From NCBI RefSeq assembly GCF_030209755.1, contig NZ_JARVRH010000008.1, positions 86,986-150,985 on the forward strand: DNA of 64,000 nucleotides, read 5' to 3'. The notes beneath the pieces are model-generated. The model did not search any database and had not been told where the DNA came from. It was given only the letters and a program-made list of their open reading frames with translations. Positions 51,636 to 61,558 of this stretch are shown here, piece by piece. The stretch's first letter is position 1. Each line of letters opens with the position of its first letter. A program made the translations under genes and the position numbers. This DNA comes from Arthrobacter sp. efr-133-TYG-118 (lineage in GTDB: Bacteria > Actinomycetota > Actinomycetes > Actinomycetales > Micrococcaceae).

Positions 51636-53354
51636 ATGACCCGCTTGTTCAATGAACCCGCAGCCTTCGCTGACGAAATGATCGAAGGTTTCGTCGCATC
51701 GCACGGCCGTTGGGTACGGCGCGTCTCCGGCGGCGTTGCCCGCAGCACCCGTTCGACACCGGACACGGTCGCCTTGGTGATCGGCGGCGGCTCAGGCCAC
51801 TACCCGGCTTTCGGAGGCCTCGTCGGCCAAGGCCTGGCCCACGGCGCAGCGATGGGTAACCTCTTCGCCTCGCCGTCCGCGCAGCAGATCTACAACGTAG
51901 CCAAGGCTGCGGACAACGGCGGCGGCGTGCTTTTGGGCTACGGCAACTACGCCGGCGATGTCCTGCATTTCACCCAGGCCCAGGAGAAGCTCCGCACGGA
52001 GGGGGTCGATTGCCGCAGCATCGCGGTCACGGATGACATCTCCTCTGCCCCGCTCGCCGAACGGCACAAACGGCGCGGCATTGCCGGGGACCTGACCGTC
52101 TTCAAGGTCGCCGCCGCGGCGTCCGAAGCCGGGTACACGATGAACGACGTCGTGCAGATCGCCGAACGCGCCAACCACCGCACCCGCTCCTTCGGCGTCG
52201 CCTTCACCGGGTGCACGCTGCCGGGCGCGGAACAGCCACTCTTCACCGTCCCCGAGGGCCGGATGGCAGTGGGCATGGGAATCCACGGCGAACCGGGCAT
52301 CGGCGAAACAGCCATCCCGACGGCGGATCAGCTTGCCGAGCTGATGGTCACCAAGCTCCTCGCCGAAATCCCCGAGGGCGTCGACACCAACAAACGTTCC
52401 CGCGTCGTCCCCATCCTGAATGGCCTAGGCAGCGTGAAGTACGAGGAATTGTTCGTGGTGTACCGCCGCGTAGCGCAGCTCCTCGCAGATGCAGGGCTTG
52501 AGGCTGTGGATCCCCAAGTGGGCGAGCTGGTGACCAGCTTCGACATGGCGGGCACCTCCCTGACCCTGTTCTGGCTGGACGAAGAACTAGAGCAGCTGTG
52601 GCTCGCGCCGGCCGATGCCCCGGCCTTCCGCCGCGGCGCGATCACCGCCCAGGCCCTGGCGTCCGACGACGGCGAGCTGGCCGACGTCGAACGTACCATC
52701 CCTGCCGCCACGGCTGAGTCCCGCGCGGCCGCCGTCCGCGTCCTCGCTGCCCTGAGCGCCGCCAAAGACGTCGTGGACGCCAACGCCGATGAACTCGGCA
52801 GGATCGATGCGATCGCCGGCGACGGCGACCACGGGATCGGCATGGAACGCGGAGTCCGGGCCGCCGTGGAAGCCGCGGCAGACGCCGTCGTACGCGGTGC
52901 CGGCGCGGCGACCACCTTGCACTTCGCCGGGGACGCCTGGGCCGACAAGGCCGGCGGCACCTCGGGCGCCTTGTGGGGCCTGGCGCTGCGGGCCGTCGGT
53001 GATGCTTTGGGCGACGCCAACGCGCCCGACGGCGGTGCTGTCGCCACCGGGGTGGCCGACGCCGCCGCGGCCATCATGAACTTCGGCAAGGCCAAGGTGG
53101 GCGACAAGACCTTGGTGGATGTCCTGGTCCCGTTCCGCGACGCCCTCGAAGCCGGCGTGCAGGACGGCCGGTCCCTGACGGACGCGTGGGGAACCGCCGT
53201 CGTGGCAGCCCAACAGGCCGCGGAAGCCACCGCGAACCTGCTGCCGCTCATGGGCCGCGCCCGCCCGCATGCCGGGAAGAGCCTGGGCACCCCGGACGCC
53301 GGAGCCGTTTCGATGGCACTGATCGTCAGGGCGATCCACGAGACCTTCCTCTAG
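51636..53354 (+). CDS. lerK: Dihydroxyacetone-kinase family protein, predicted L-erythrulose kinase
   Basis: 572 aa. DhaK half (1-330) has GGGSGHYPAFGGLVG and His217 in MGIHGEPG, the residue that holds the keto sugar as a hemiaminal; DhaL half (about 365-572) has the nucleotide-site Asp cluster in AGDGDHGIG and the lipid-pocket-type helices. Single-chain ATP-dependent enzymes of this type phosphorylate dihydroxyacetone, D- or L-erythrulose. Because LerI- and DerI-like isomerases follow directly, L-erythrulose to L-erythrulose 1-phosphate is the best prediction. Start has CAGGAG upstream. Confidence 0.8.
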   Translation: MTRLFNEPAAFADEMIEGFVASHGRWVRRVSGGVARSTRSTPDTVALVIGGGSGHYPAFGGLVGQGLAHGAAMGNLFASPSAQQIYNVAKAADNGGGVLLGYGNYAGDVLHFTQAQEKLRTEGVDCRSIAVTDDISSAPLAERHKRRGIAGDLTVFKVAAAASEAGYTMNDVVQIAERANHRTRSFGVAFTGCTLPGAEQPLFTVPEGRMAVGMGIHGEPGIGETAIPTADQLAELMVTKLLAEIPEGVDTNKRSRVVPILNGLGSVKYEELFVVYRRVAQLLADAGLEAVDPQVGELVTSFDMAGTSLTLFWLDEELEQLWLAPADAPAFRRGAITAQALASDDGELADVERTIPAATAESRAAAVRVLAALSAAKDVVDANADELGRIDAIAGDGDHGIGMERGVRAAVEAAADAVVRGAGAATTLHFAGDAWADKAGGTSGALWGLALRAVGDALGDANAPDGGAVATGVADAAAAIMNFGKAKVGDKTLVDVLVPFRDALEAGVQDGRSLTDAWGTAVVAAQQAAEATANLLPLMGRARPHAGKSLGTPDAGAVSMALIVRAIHETFL

Positions 53355-53403
53355 GAAAAAACACAGTGGAGAACACCGTCGAATACAGCATTAAGGAGAC
53401 AGC

Positions 53404-53874
53404 ATGAGCACCAAACTGCGCCTGGTCATCGGATCGGACGATGCCGGATTCGAGTACAAGGAAACCCTCAAGGCCGACCTCGAGGCCAGTGAACTGGTCG
53501 AATCCGTGACCGACGTCGGAGTGGACGCCGTCAGCCACACCCCGTACCCGTCCGTGGCCATCGCTGCGGCCGAACTGATCGCCGAGGGCAAGGCCGACCG
53601 TGCCCTGCTGGTCTGCGGCACGGGGCTGGGGGTGGCCATCGCTGCCAACAAGGTCCCCGGCATCCGCGCGGTCACCGCACACGACTCCTTCTCCGTGGAA
53701 CGGGCCGTCCTGAGCAACAACGCCCAGGTCCTCACCTTCGGCCAGCGCGTCGTCGGCCTGGAGCTGGCCCGCCGCCTTGCCAAGGAGTGGCTCACGTACA
53801 CCTTCGACGAGTCCTCCGCCTCCGCAGAGAAGGTCACGCTCATTAAGGACTATGAGGGTGTCACTTCCTGCTAA
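53404..53874 (+). CDS. derI: RpiB-family isomerase, predicted D-erythrulose 4-phosphate isomerase
   Basis: 156 aa with AAGGAG before the ATG. RpiB/LacA fold: [10 protein letters not shown] at residues 10-19, Cys71 in [16 protein letters not shown] as the enediol base, and [14 protein letters not shown]. The first motif has Asp where ordinary RpiB has His (SDHAG or CDHVG), suggesting a non-ribose substrate. In erythritol/apionate pathways such proteins convert D-erythrulose 4-phosphate to D-erythrose 4-phosphate. It overlaps the next gene by 23 bp. Confidence 0.78.
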   Translation: MSTKLRLVIGSDDAGFEYKETLKADLEASELVESVTDVGVDAVSHTPYPSVAIAAAELIAEGKADRALLVCGTGLGVAIAANKVPGIRAVTAHDSFSVERAVLSNNAQVLTFGQRVVGLELARRLAKEWLTYTFDESSASAEKVTLIKDYEGVTSC

Positions 53875-54688
53875 ACCCGCCGTGAGCGCCGGCGCGGTCG
53901 TCGGCGTCAGCCTGAAAATGTACTTCGGCTACGAACGCACGCTTGAATGGTGCCGCGCCGTGGCCGACATCGCCGCAGCCCACCCGGCCGTCCAAGACGG
54001 CCGCATCGAGCTCTTCGCCCTCCCTGCTTTCCCTGTCCTTAGCGAGGCCGGAAGCGTCCTTGCCCCCTCCGGGGCGGGGACGGGAGCCCAGGACATCTTC
54101 TGGGAAGACGAAGGCGCGTACACCGGTGAGGTTGGCGGTCCCATGATCACCGAACTCGGCGGTTCCTATGTAGAGGTTGGCCATGCCGAACGCCGCCGGA
54201 TCTTCGGCGAGGACGATGACGTGGTCGGGCTCAAGACCGCCGCAGCCTACCGCAACGGACTCACTCCGGTTCTTTGCGTCGGCGAACCCGTGCAAGGTAC
54301 GGCCGCCGAGGCGGTCGCCTACTGCGCCCGGGAGCTAGACGCGGTCCTGCACCGCGCATCCAGCCTCGAGCCCGCCAAGCGGACGATCGTGGCCTACGAA
54401 CCACAATGGGCCATCGGCGCACCGGAACCCGCGACGCCTGAATACATCAGCGCCGTGGTCCGGGGTTTGGACGAGCACCTCCGGAGCCTGCCCGGACAGT
54501 CCGAGAGCAGGGTCATTTACGGCGGGAGCGCCGGTCCTGGACTGATCAGCCAGTTGGACATGTCCGTCGCCGGCTTGTTCCTGGGCCGCTTCGCGCACGA
54601 CCCGCAAGCTCTCAAGACCATCCTCGACGAGGCTGCAGCACGTCTCGCGGCTACCGCTGGAGTATCGGCGAACGGGGTGACAGTATGA
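53852..54688 (+). CDS. lerI: Triosephosphate-isomerase-like protein, predicted L-erythrulose 1-phosphate isomerase
   Basis: 278 aa from ATG 53852; GTG 53858 has better spacing to AAGGA and is a possible true start. TIM barrel with Lys22 in VSLKMYFG, His111 in VEVGHAERR, Glu183 in AYEPQWAIG and the phosphate loop in [10 protein letters not shown]. The usual active-site Asn (NWKMN) is Ser here, as expected for LerI rather than glycolytic TIM. It would interconvert L-erythrulose 1-phosphate and D-erythrulose 4-phosphate. Overlaps both neighbours, so translation is coupled. Confidence 0.8.
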   Translation: MRVSLPAKPAVSAGAVVGVSLKMYFGYERTLEWCRAVADIAAAHPAVQDGRIELFALPAFPVLSEAGSVLAPSGAGTGAQDIFWEDEGAYTGEVGGPMITELGGSYVEVGHAERRRIFGEDDDVVGLKTAAAYRNGLTPVLCVGEPVQGTAAEAVAYCARELDAVLHRASSLEPAKRTIVAYEPQWAIGAPEPATPEYISAVVRGLDEHLRSLPGQSESRVIYGGSAGPGLISQLDMSVAGLFLGRFAHDPQALKTILDEAAARLAATAGVSANGVTV

Positions 54689-55485
54689 GCTCAACCATCG
54701 GCCTCAGCAGCTACGCCTTCTTCTGGCAGCTCTCGGACGCCGTCTCGGCGCCGCTGAGCATCCACGATGCGCTGGCCCGCACCGCGGAACTGGGCGTGGA
54801 GCTGTTCCAGATCTGCGACTACGCTCACCTGGAGCACATGTCCGACGACGAACTGGCCGCCGTCCGCTCAACTGCGGACTCCCTCGGGATCACGCTGGAA
54901 ATCGGCACGAAGGGCATCCGCCCGGAGCACCTCCACAAGTTCCTGCACATCGCTGTGGCCCTCGAAGCCAAGCTGCTGCGCACCATGTTCAACGTCCCTG
55001 GCCACACCCCGGACGCGGACGAAGCCACGGCGATCTTCACCGGGATCCTGCCTGCCTTCGAAGCGGCAGGCGTGCGGATCGCCGTCGAAACGTATGAACA
55101 GGTGCCCACCGCACGGATCCTGGACGTAATCCGCCGGGTGGACAGCCCGTACCTGGGGATCTGCAGCGACCCCGCCAACACCGTTGCGGCGCTGGAGATG
55201 CCCCGCGAGGTGATTGACGCCGTCGCGCCCTATGTCCTGAACATGCACATCAAAGACTTTGCGTTCAGCCGCAAGGAGGGGTGGGTCGGGTTCACGTACT
55301 CCGGCGCACCGCTCGGCGCAGGCCTCCTGGACTACGACTACATGGCCGGAAAGATCCAGCCCGCGCAAAGAAGCATCAACCAGATCGTCGAACACTGGCT
55401 GCCCTGGCAGGACTCCGAGGCAGAAACCATCCGCCTCGAAAACCAGTGGACCCAACAAAGCCTCGAATTCCTAAGGAGCAAGTGA
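54685..55485 (+). CDS. oiaC: Sugar phosphate isomerase/epimerase family, predicted 3-oxo-isoapionate decarboxylase
   Basis: 266 aa, an AP-endonuclease-2-type TIM barrel. Metal ligands are visible in AVETYEQ, ICSDPANTV, MHIKDF and the distal RLENQW. The protein starts with GLSSYAFFWQL. Family members include isomerases, but OiaC decarboxylates 3-oxo-isoapionate to L-erythrulose, which is the substrate of the upstream kinase; position beside an ApnO-like gene makes this the best fit. Start overlaps lerI stop (ATGA). Confidence 0.65.
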   Translation: MSSTIGLSSYAFFWQLSDAVSAPLSIHDALARTAELGVELFQICDYAHLEHMSDDELAAVRSTADSLGITLEIGTKGIRPEHLHKFLHIAVALEAKLLRTMFNVPGHTPDADEATAIFTGILPAFEAAGVRIAVETYEQVPTARILDVIRRVDSPYLGICSDPANTVAALEMPREVIDAVAPYVLNMHIKDFAFSRKEGWVGFTYSGAPLGAGLLDYDYMAGKIQPAQRSINQIVEHWLPWQDSEAETIRLENQWTQQSLEFLRSK

Positions 55486-55486
55486 A

Positions 55487-56347
55487 ATGTCAGCAGAACA
55501 ATTGACCGTCGCCGTTGTCGGAGCAGGTGGCAAGATGGGGATGCGCGTTTCCGCCAACCTCCAGAAGTCCAACCACACGGTCACCTACAGCGAGAACTCC
55601 CCCGCCGGCCAGGACCGCGTCCGCGCCGAAGGCCGCGAGATCACCGCAACGGACGACGCCGTCAAGGGCGCCGACGTCGTGATCCTCGCCGTGCCGGACA
55701 CCGTGCTCGGCGTCGTGTCCGAAGGCGTCGTCCCGCAGATGAAGCCCGGCTCGATCCTGCTCACCCTGGACCCGGCCGCCGCCTACGCCGGGCTGCTGGC
55801 CAAGCGTGACGACGTCGTCCAGGCGGTCGCCCACCCCTGCCACCCGTCCGTGTTCCTTGAGCGCACCACCAAGGAAGAATGGGCCGACACCTTCGGCGGC
55901 CAGGGCGCCCCCCAGAACGTCGTGGCGGCCATCGACGAGGACGCCCCCGCAGCAACCCGCGATGCCGCCGAAGCAACCATCCGCACCATCTACGCGCCCG
56001 TCATCGACGTCCACTGGGTCACCGTGAAGCAGCTCGCCATCCTGGAACCCACCCTCGTGGAGACCGTGGCCTGCATGATCGGCACCCTGCTCAATGAAGC
56101 CCTCCACGAAACGGTTCACACCGCCGGCGTCCCGGAAGAAGCAGCCAAGGCCATGCTCTTCGGCCACGTGCAGATCGCCCTGACCAACGCCCTGCGCGGC
56201 TCCAACCCGTTCTCCGAGGCCTGCGAAATCGCCATCCAGTACGGCAAGGACACCATCATCAAGGACGACTGGAAGAAGATCTTCGACGACTCCGAACTCG
56301 ACGGGGTCATCGCCAAGATGCTCAAGCTGGACGCCGTCAAGCGCTAG
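55487..56347 (+). CDS. apnO: Predicted D-apionate oxidoisomerase (ApnO)
   Basis: 286 aa with AAGGAG upstream, directly after oiaC. Rossmann domain with GAGGKMG (12-18) for NAD; AVPDTVLG and VAHPCHPSVF in the middle; an all-helical C-terminal domain of the 6-phosphogluconate dehydrogenase type (HWVTVKQLAILEPTLVETVA, MLFGHVQIALTNALRGSNPF). ApnO oxidises apionate and shifts a hydroxymethyl group to give 3-oxo-isoapionate. The cluster otherwise lacks an enzyme for this step. Other beta-hydroxyacid dehydrogenase roles are possible. Confidence 0.68.
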   Translation: MSAEQLTVAVVGAGGKMGMRVSANLQKSNHTVTYSENSPAGQDRVRAEGREITATDDAVKGADVVILAVPDTVLGVVSEGVVPQMKPGSILLTLDPAAAYAGLLAKRDDVVQAVAHPCHPSVFLERTTKEEWADTFGGQGAPQNVVAAIDEDAPAATRDAAEATIRTIYAPVIDVHWVTVKQLAILEPTLVETVACMIGTLLNEALHETVHTAGVPEEAAKAMLFGHVQIALTNALRGSNPFSEACEIAIQYGKDTIIKDDWKKIFDDSELDGVIAKMLKLDAVKR

Positions 56348-56361
56348 GCGAGCCGTCACTA

Positions 56362-56429
56362 ACCGCGAGATGGCACTTCACGGCAATGCTCCACGGCAAA
56401 GTCAACTGGTCGATGTGCCATCTCGCGGT
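56362..56429. repeat. Long intergenic palindrome (element D)
   Basis: Perfect 15-bp arms ACCGCGAGATGGCAC (56362-56376) and GTGCCATCTCGCGGT (56415-56429) with a 38-nt loop, just after apnO. The long loop and lack of a T run are unlike a simple terminator. One copy only in the window. Confidence 0.7.
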
Positions 56430-56539
56430 GCATTCCAGGGGTTTACTGCCCGCCCCGCGCCAGCCATCATGAAATCAGGCGCAGGACTTCGCCGACCGCT
56501 ACAGCACGGCCGCTCCTTGCGCGGCGGAGGCGCAGCGAC

Positions 56540-59500
56540 ATGTCATCCAGGATCGAGCCCGCGGACCACGCCTTGGGAGGCACTTCCACAGGCGCCCCAG
56601 ACCGATTCCTGACCGACTACTACGAGCACGTGGCCGATGATGATGTGCGCAACTACGCCACGGACACGCTCCTGGAGCGTGCGCGGTACCACCGCTCATT
56701 GGCGGAACGGCGGGCTCCCGGGCAAGCTGTGATCGGCGTCTTGAACGAGGCCGACGCCAGCCTCGTAGCGATTGTCACCGAGGACATGCCCTACCTTGTC
56801 CCCTCGGTCACCGCGGAAATTGCCAGGGACAACGCCTCAATCCGGCTCCTGGTCCACCCCACTTTTACAGTCACCAGGGATGCGGCGACCCATCGCCTGA
56901 CCGACATCCGCCGCGGTCCCCTGCGGACGGGACTTCCATCCGGCGTCGCGCCTTCCGCCTCGGTCACCCCTATGGACCACGACGACGGCGGCGGCCTCAC
57001 GGAGGCTTGGATCGCCGTCGAGATTTCCAGGCTTCCGGACGAAACAAGTGCCGGACACCTCGTTGAACGGCTGCAGACAGTCCTTGGCGATGTCCGGGCC
57101 GCCGCGGAAGACGCGGCTGCCATCCATCAGGAGCTTGCCGACGAGATCAGGGGCTTGGTCGGGCTCTCGCAAGCCGCCCCCGCAGCGCGGGAGGCCCAGG
57201 AGTTGTTGCGCTGGCTGGACGACGGGAATTTCGTGTTTCTCGGGTACCGCGGACGGAGGAGTCTTGGGCTGCTCAGGAATGTGGCGGCCACCGCGTCCGA
57301 CGTCACCGCGTCCGCCGGCGAGCCGTCCGCAAAGCCTGGCACAACTCCCGTCCTCACGCTCACCAAATCGACGCTCCGCTCGACGGTCCTCCGGCGCGCC
57401 TACCTCGACGAAATCAGCCTGGCCACGGGTGGCAAAAGCGAGCGCACTTTCGTTGGCCTTTTCGCTCCCAGCTCGGCATCCCGCTCGGCACTCCAGATTC
57501 CCGTCATCCGGGACACTGTGGAAGAGGTGCTGCGGACGTTCGCCTACCCGCCCGCATCACACCGAGGCAAGGAACTCCTGGCGGTGGTAGAGGCCTATCC
57601 GCGCGACGAACTCTTCCACATCGACGCGCGGCAGCTGGCCGAGCACGCGCGGGACATCCTGCGCCTCCAAGAACGGCACAGCACACGGTTGTTCCTTCGT
57701 CCGGACTCACACAACCGCTTCATGACGGCGCTGGTCTTCCTGCCCCGCCAGCGCTTCAGCACGGCCGTCCGGCTCAACATTGAACGCGAACTTCGCGAGG
57801 CCTTCGGCTCCGAGGCCATCGAGTTCGAGCTTCGCCTGGGCGAATCCGCCATGGCCCGCGCGTTTTTCCGGATCCGGTTGCCCCGCGAGGGGGCGCCCGC
57901 CGTCGTCGACCCTGCGGTACTGGAGCAGCGGATCATCGCCGCCACAAGGTCCTGGGCCGAAGGCCTGGACGAAGCCCTGCGGGAGAGGTTCCCCGCGGAG
58001 GAGGCCGCCCGGCTGTCCCGGCAATGGGCCACCGCCTTTCCGGCCAGCTACAAGGCAGACTACGAGGTGGAAGACGCGGTTCAGGACATCGTCCGGTTCG
58101 AAAGTTTCGCGCTCCGGGACGGGGACATGACAGACGGCGACACCACAGACCCGCTTCTCACCGTTTACCGGCGTCCGGGGACTGCCGTCCTCGCCGAGGA
58201 TGCGCGGATTCGGCTCTATCTGACCCGCCCGCAGAGCCTGAGCCAGATTTTGCCGTTCTTCCACAACTTGGGCTTGCGCGTCCTGGACCAGCGGCCGTTC
58301 GATGTGCAGCGTGCAGACGGGCGGTCCTTCTTCCTCTACGACCTCGGCCTCGTCTATCCGCGCGGAATTGATCCCGTGGGTACAGGCGATCTGCTTGCCG
58401 GTTCGTTCTGTGCCGCGATGCGGGGAGATGCGGAGTCCGACCCCTTCGATGCCCTGGTCATCCGGGAGGGGATCGACTGGCGGCGGACGGCCATCCTGCG
58501 CGCGTATGCGAAGTACCTTCGGCAGCTGGGGAGCACCAATTCCTACGGGTTCATCGCGGATACCCTCCGTGAGAATGTGCGTGCAACCCGCGCTTTGCTT
58601 TCGCTATTTGAAGCGAAGTTCGATCCGGACCGGTTCGAACCCGATCTGTTCGATCCTGAACTGCGCGCGCCGACGCCTGCTGAGCCCACGCCGACTGAGC
58701 AGATTCCGGCCGGAAGCGATCTGTTCGAAACGGACCGCAGCAAGTACAGCTCGCGGACCCAAGCCACGAACGCCGCCCGCAAGGAACTGGCGGAAGCGAT
58801 CGACGCCGTACCGGTCCTCGACGCCGACCGCCTGCTTCGTTCTCTGGCGAGCCTCGTGGAGGCCACCCTGCGCACCAACTTCTACCTGAACAAGCCGTAT
58901 TTGAGTTTCAAGCTCAATCCCTCCTCTATCCCCGCCGCACCGGCACCCCGGCCACAGTTCGAAATCTGGGTCTACTCGCCGCGGGTGGAAGGTGTCCACT
59001 TGCGTTTCGGCCCGATTGCCCGCGGAGGATTACGCTGGTCCGATCGTCGTGAGGACTTCCGCACGGAAGTCCTCGGACTCGTGAAAGCCCAGACGGTGAA
59101 AAACGCCGTCATCGTTCCCACCGGAGCCAAGGGCGGTTTCTATCCCAAACAGCTCCCGGAGCCGGCCGAGGACCGGGCGGCCTGGTTGGCCGAGGGCCAG
59201 GAAAGCTACCGGATCTTCGTTCGCGGACTACTGGACATCACGGACAACCTGGTTGCCGAACCCGACGGCGGTTCGAGCGGCCGCGTCGTTCCGCCGGCCC
59301 GCGTAGTGAGGCACGACGGCGACGACTACTACCTCGTGGTCGCCGCGGACAAGGGCACAGCCACGTTCTCCGACATCGCCAACGACCTCGGCGCAGAGTA
59401 CGGATTCTGGCTGGGCGATGCGTTCGCGTCCGGCGGTTCAGTGGGTTATGACCACAAGCAGATGGGCATCACGGCCCGAGGCGCCTGGGAGTCCGTGCGG

Positions 59501-61459
59501 CACCATTTCAGCGAACTGCTCATCGACTCCCGGACCGAGGATTTCACCGTGGTGGGCGTCGGCGACATGAGCGGCGATGTTTTCGGCAACGGCATGCTGC
59601 TCTCGAACCACATCAAGCTGGTGGCAGCCTTCGATCACCGGCACATCTTCCTGGATCCCACCCCGGACCCGGCCACTTCCTTCGCCGAGCGGAAACGGCT
59701 CTTCAAGCTCCCACGTTCGTCCTGGGCCGACTACAACCCCGCTAAGCTCAGTCCCGGTGGAGGGGTGTTCTCCCGGGCCGAGAAGTCGATCAGCATCACC
59801 GAACCGGTCCGCCTCGCCTTGGGATTGGATGAGGGCACGACGGCGATGAGCCCGCCTGAGCTTCTCAGGGCCGTCCTCACGGCCCCCGTCGACCTGCTTT
59901 ACAACGGCGGAATCGGCACCTATGTCAAGGCGTCCACCGAGACGCACGCCGACGTCGGAGACAAGTCAAACGATGCCATCCGGGTGGACGCAGCCCAACT
60001 GCGTACCCGGATCATCGCCGAGGGTGGCAATCTCGGCATCACCCAACGCGGCAGGATCGAGGCCGCCCTGGCCGGAATCCTTGTGAACACCGATGCCATC
60101 GACAACTCCGCCGGCGTGGACTGCTCGGACCATGAGGTGAACATCAAGATCTTCCTGGACCGGATGATCACCGCGGGCAAAATGTCCCCGAACGAAAGGA
60201 CGAAGTTCCTGCACTCGCTCCAGGACGAGGTGGGGCGGCTCGTGCTGAAAACCAACGTTGACCAAAACGTCCTCCTTCTCAATGACAAGCAACTGGTGCT
60301 CGAGTGGAGCCCGAGCTTCGAACGGACCATGGACTGGCTCGACTCGGCCACTGACCTGGACCGGGAGCTCGAATGCCTGCCGACTACCAAGGAAATCCAG
60401 GCACGCGTAAGGACCGGAGTTGGACTGACCTCACCGGAACTCGCCGTGCTGGCGGCCTATGCCAAGATCGAGCTGGCCCGGGAACTGACGGAGGGCGGGC
60501 TCGCGGACGATCCGTGGTTTTCGCAGACGCTGCGCGAGTATTTCCCTCGCCAACTTTCGGATCGGTTCGGCGATGAGCTGTCTACGCATCCCTTGCGCCG
60601 CCAAATCGTTGCCACGGTGGTGGCCAACGACATGATCAACCTCGGCGGCATAGCCTTCGCGTTCCGTGCCATGGAGGAGACCACGGTTTCTGCGGCCGCG
60701 GTGGCGCGTGGATTCGTGGTCATGCGCCGAATCTGGGACTTCGATTCGGTCACCGAGGCCCTGGCCCGGGTGCCGGCAAGCATCCCGCGCGAGCACGGAT
60801 GCGCCGTGGCACTGGACATGCGCCGTCTCCTCGACCGGTCCACCCGTTGGTACGTCACCCACGATTTCCGGGACAAGCCCATTGCGGACGCCTTTGCTCG
60901 GCTCGAACGGCCCATGTCGCTGATGCGGGCAAATTTCACGCGCTTCCTGCACGGGATCAACCTGCAACACTCGTTGACGCGCCTTGCCCACTCGGATTCT
61001 GTCGGCTTGCCACACGAACTGGGCCTTCGAGCCGCGGAACTTCTCGTCAGCTACGGCCTCTTGGACATTTCCGCGATTGCCGAGGAATTGCAGGAGCCCG
61101 TTGAGGGCGTGGCAGAGGTCTATTTTGCGGTGTTCGAACGGATTTCGGCCATTCCCCTGTTGGAACACATCACCCTGTTGCCGCGGGACACCCACTGGGA
61201 GGCCTTGGCGCGGGCAGCCCTCCGCGACGACATGTACCTCGTCCTTGCCGACATGACCAAGGCCGTGGTCCGGCACACTCCCCGCTCCCTGGAGGCAACC
61301 GCCGACCCGGTGGAGAGGATCATGGATTGGGAACGCGGAAACATCGAACAGCTCGCCCGCATCCAGGACACCATCAAGGAAGCCATCAAGCCCGGCCCGG
61401 TAGACATCGCGGCACTCTCCGTGGCCGTGAAGCTGCTGCGCGCTATGGTCCGCCGGTGA
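56540..61459 (+). CDS. gdh: NAD-specific glutamate dehydrogenase (large, ~180-kDa type)
   Basis: 1639 aa, the size of the Bac_GDH family. The first ~700 residues are regulatory ACT-like modules; the catalytic part shows GPIARGGLRWSDRREDFRTE, the Lys-containing VPTGAKGGFYPK, DMSGDVFGNGM and EGGNLGITQRGRIEAALAG. It deaminates glutamate to 2-oxoglutarate for amino-acid catabolism. GGAGG lies 9 nt before the ATG. It is separated from apnO by the palindrome at 56362-56429 and is likely independent of the apiose genes. Confidence 0.95.
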   Translation: MSSRIEPADHALGGTSTGAPDRFLTDYYEHVADDDVRNYATDTLLERARYHRSLAERRAPGQAVIGVLNEADASLVAIVTEDMPYLVPSVTAEIARDNASIRLLVHPTFTVTRDAATHRLTDIRRGPLRTGLPSGVAPSASVTPMDHDDGGGLTEAWIAVEISRLPDETSAGHLVERLQTVLGDVRAAAEDAAAIHQELADEIRGLVGLSQAAPAAREAQELLRWLDDGNFVFLGYRGRRSLGLLRNVAATASDVTASAGEPSAKPGTTPVLTLTKSTLRSTVLRRAYLDEISLATGGKSERTFVGLFAPSSASRSALQIPVIRDTVEEVLRTFAYPPASHRGKELLAVVEAYPRDELFHIDARQLAEHARDILRLQERHSTRLFLRPDSHNRFMTALVFLPRQRFSTAVRLNIERELREAFGSEAIEFELRLGESAMARAFFRIRLPREGAPAVVDPAVLEQRIIAATRSWAEGLDEALRERFPAEEAARLSRQWATAFPASYKADYEVEDAVQDIVRFESFALRDGDMTDGDTTDPLLTVYRRPGTAVLAEDARIRLYLTRPQSLSQILPFFHNLGLRVLDQRPFDVQRADGRSFFLYDLGLVYPRGIDPVGTGDLLAGSFCAAMRGDAESDPFDALVIREGIDWRRTAILRAYAKYLRQLGSTNSYGFIADTLRENVRATRALLSLFEAKFDPDRFEPDLFDPELRAPTPAEPTPTEQIPAGSDLFETDRSKYSSRTQATNAARKELAEAIDAVPVLDADRLLRSLASLVEATLRTNFYLNKPYLSFKLNPSSIPAAPAPRPQFEIWVYSPRVEGVHLRFGPIARGGLRWSDRREDFRTEVLGLVKAQTVKNAVIVPTGAKGGFYPKQLPEPAEDRAAWLAEGQESYRIFVRGLLDITDNLVAEPDGGSSGRVVPPARVVRHDGDDYYLVVAADKGTATFSDIANDLGAEYGFWLGDAFASGGSVGYDHKQMGITARGAWESVRHHFSELLIDSRTEDFTVVGVGDMSGDVFGNGMLLSNHIKLVAAFDHRHIFLDPTPDPATSFAERKRLFKLPRSSWADYNPAKLSPGGGVFSRAEKSISITEPVRLALGLDEGTTAMSPPELLRAVLTAPVDLLYNGGIGTYVKASTETHADVGDKSNDAIRVDAAQLRTRIIAEGGNLGITQRGRIEAALAGILVNTDAIDNSAGVDCSDHEVNIKIFLDRMITAGKMSPNERTKFLHSLQDEVGRLVLKTNVDQNVLLLNDKQLVLEWSPSFERTMDWLDSATDLDRELECLPTTKEIQARVRTGVGLTSPELAVLAAYAKIELARELTEGGLADDPWFSQTLREYFPRQLSDRFGDELSTHPLRRQIVATVVANDMINLGGIAFAFRAMEETTVSAAAVARGFVVMRRIWDFDSVTEALARVPASIPREHGCAVALDMRRLLDRSTRWYVTHDFRDKPIADAFARLERPMSLMRANFTRFLHGINLQHSLTRLAHSDSVGLPHELGLRAAELLVSYGLLDISAIAEELQEPVEGVAEVYFAVFERISAIPLLEHITLLPRDTHWEALARAALRDDMYLVLADMTKAVVRHTPRSLEATADPVERIMDWERGNIEQLARIQDTIKEAIKPGPVDIAALSVAVKLLRAMVRR

Positions 61460-61558
61460 TCCAGCTCCCCGAATGCCGGACATCCCATGACACTTTGCTA
61501 TCTTTTTATGCAGGAATTGCCGCTCCCCCCTGCGGCACCCTGCAGAAGGAGCCCCCCA

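Noticed and set aside
51636..53354. Considered plain glycerol/dihydroxyacetone metabolism for the DHA-kinase gene
   Set aside because: No glycerol dehydrogenase or PTS DhaM is present, and the adjacent TIM- and RpiB-like genes with altered active-site residues favour erythrulose.
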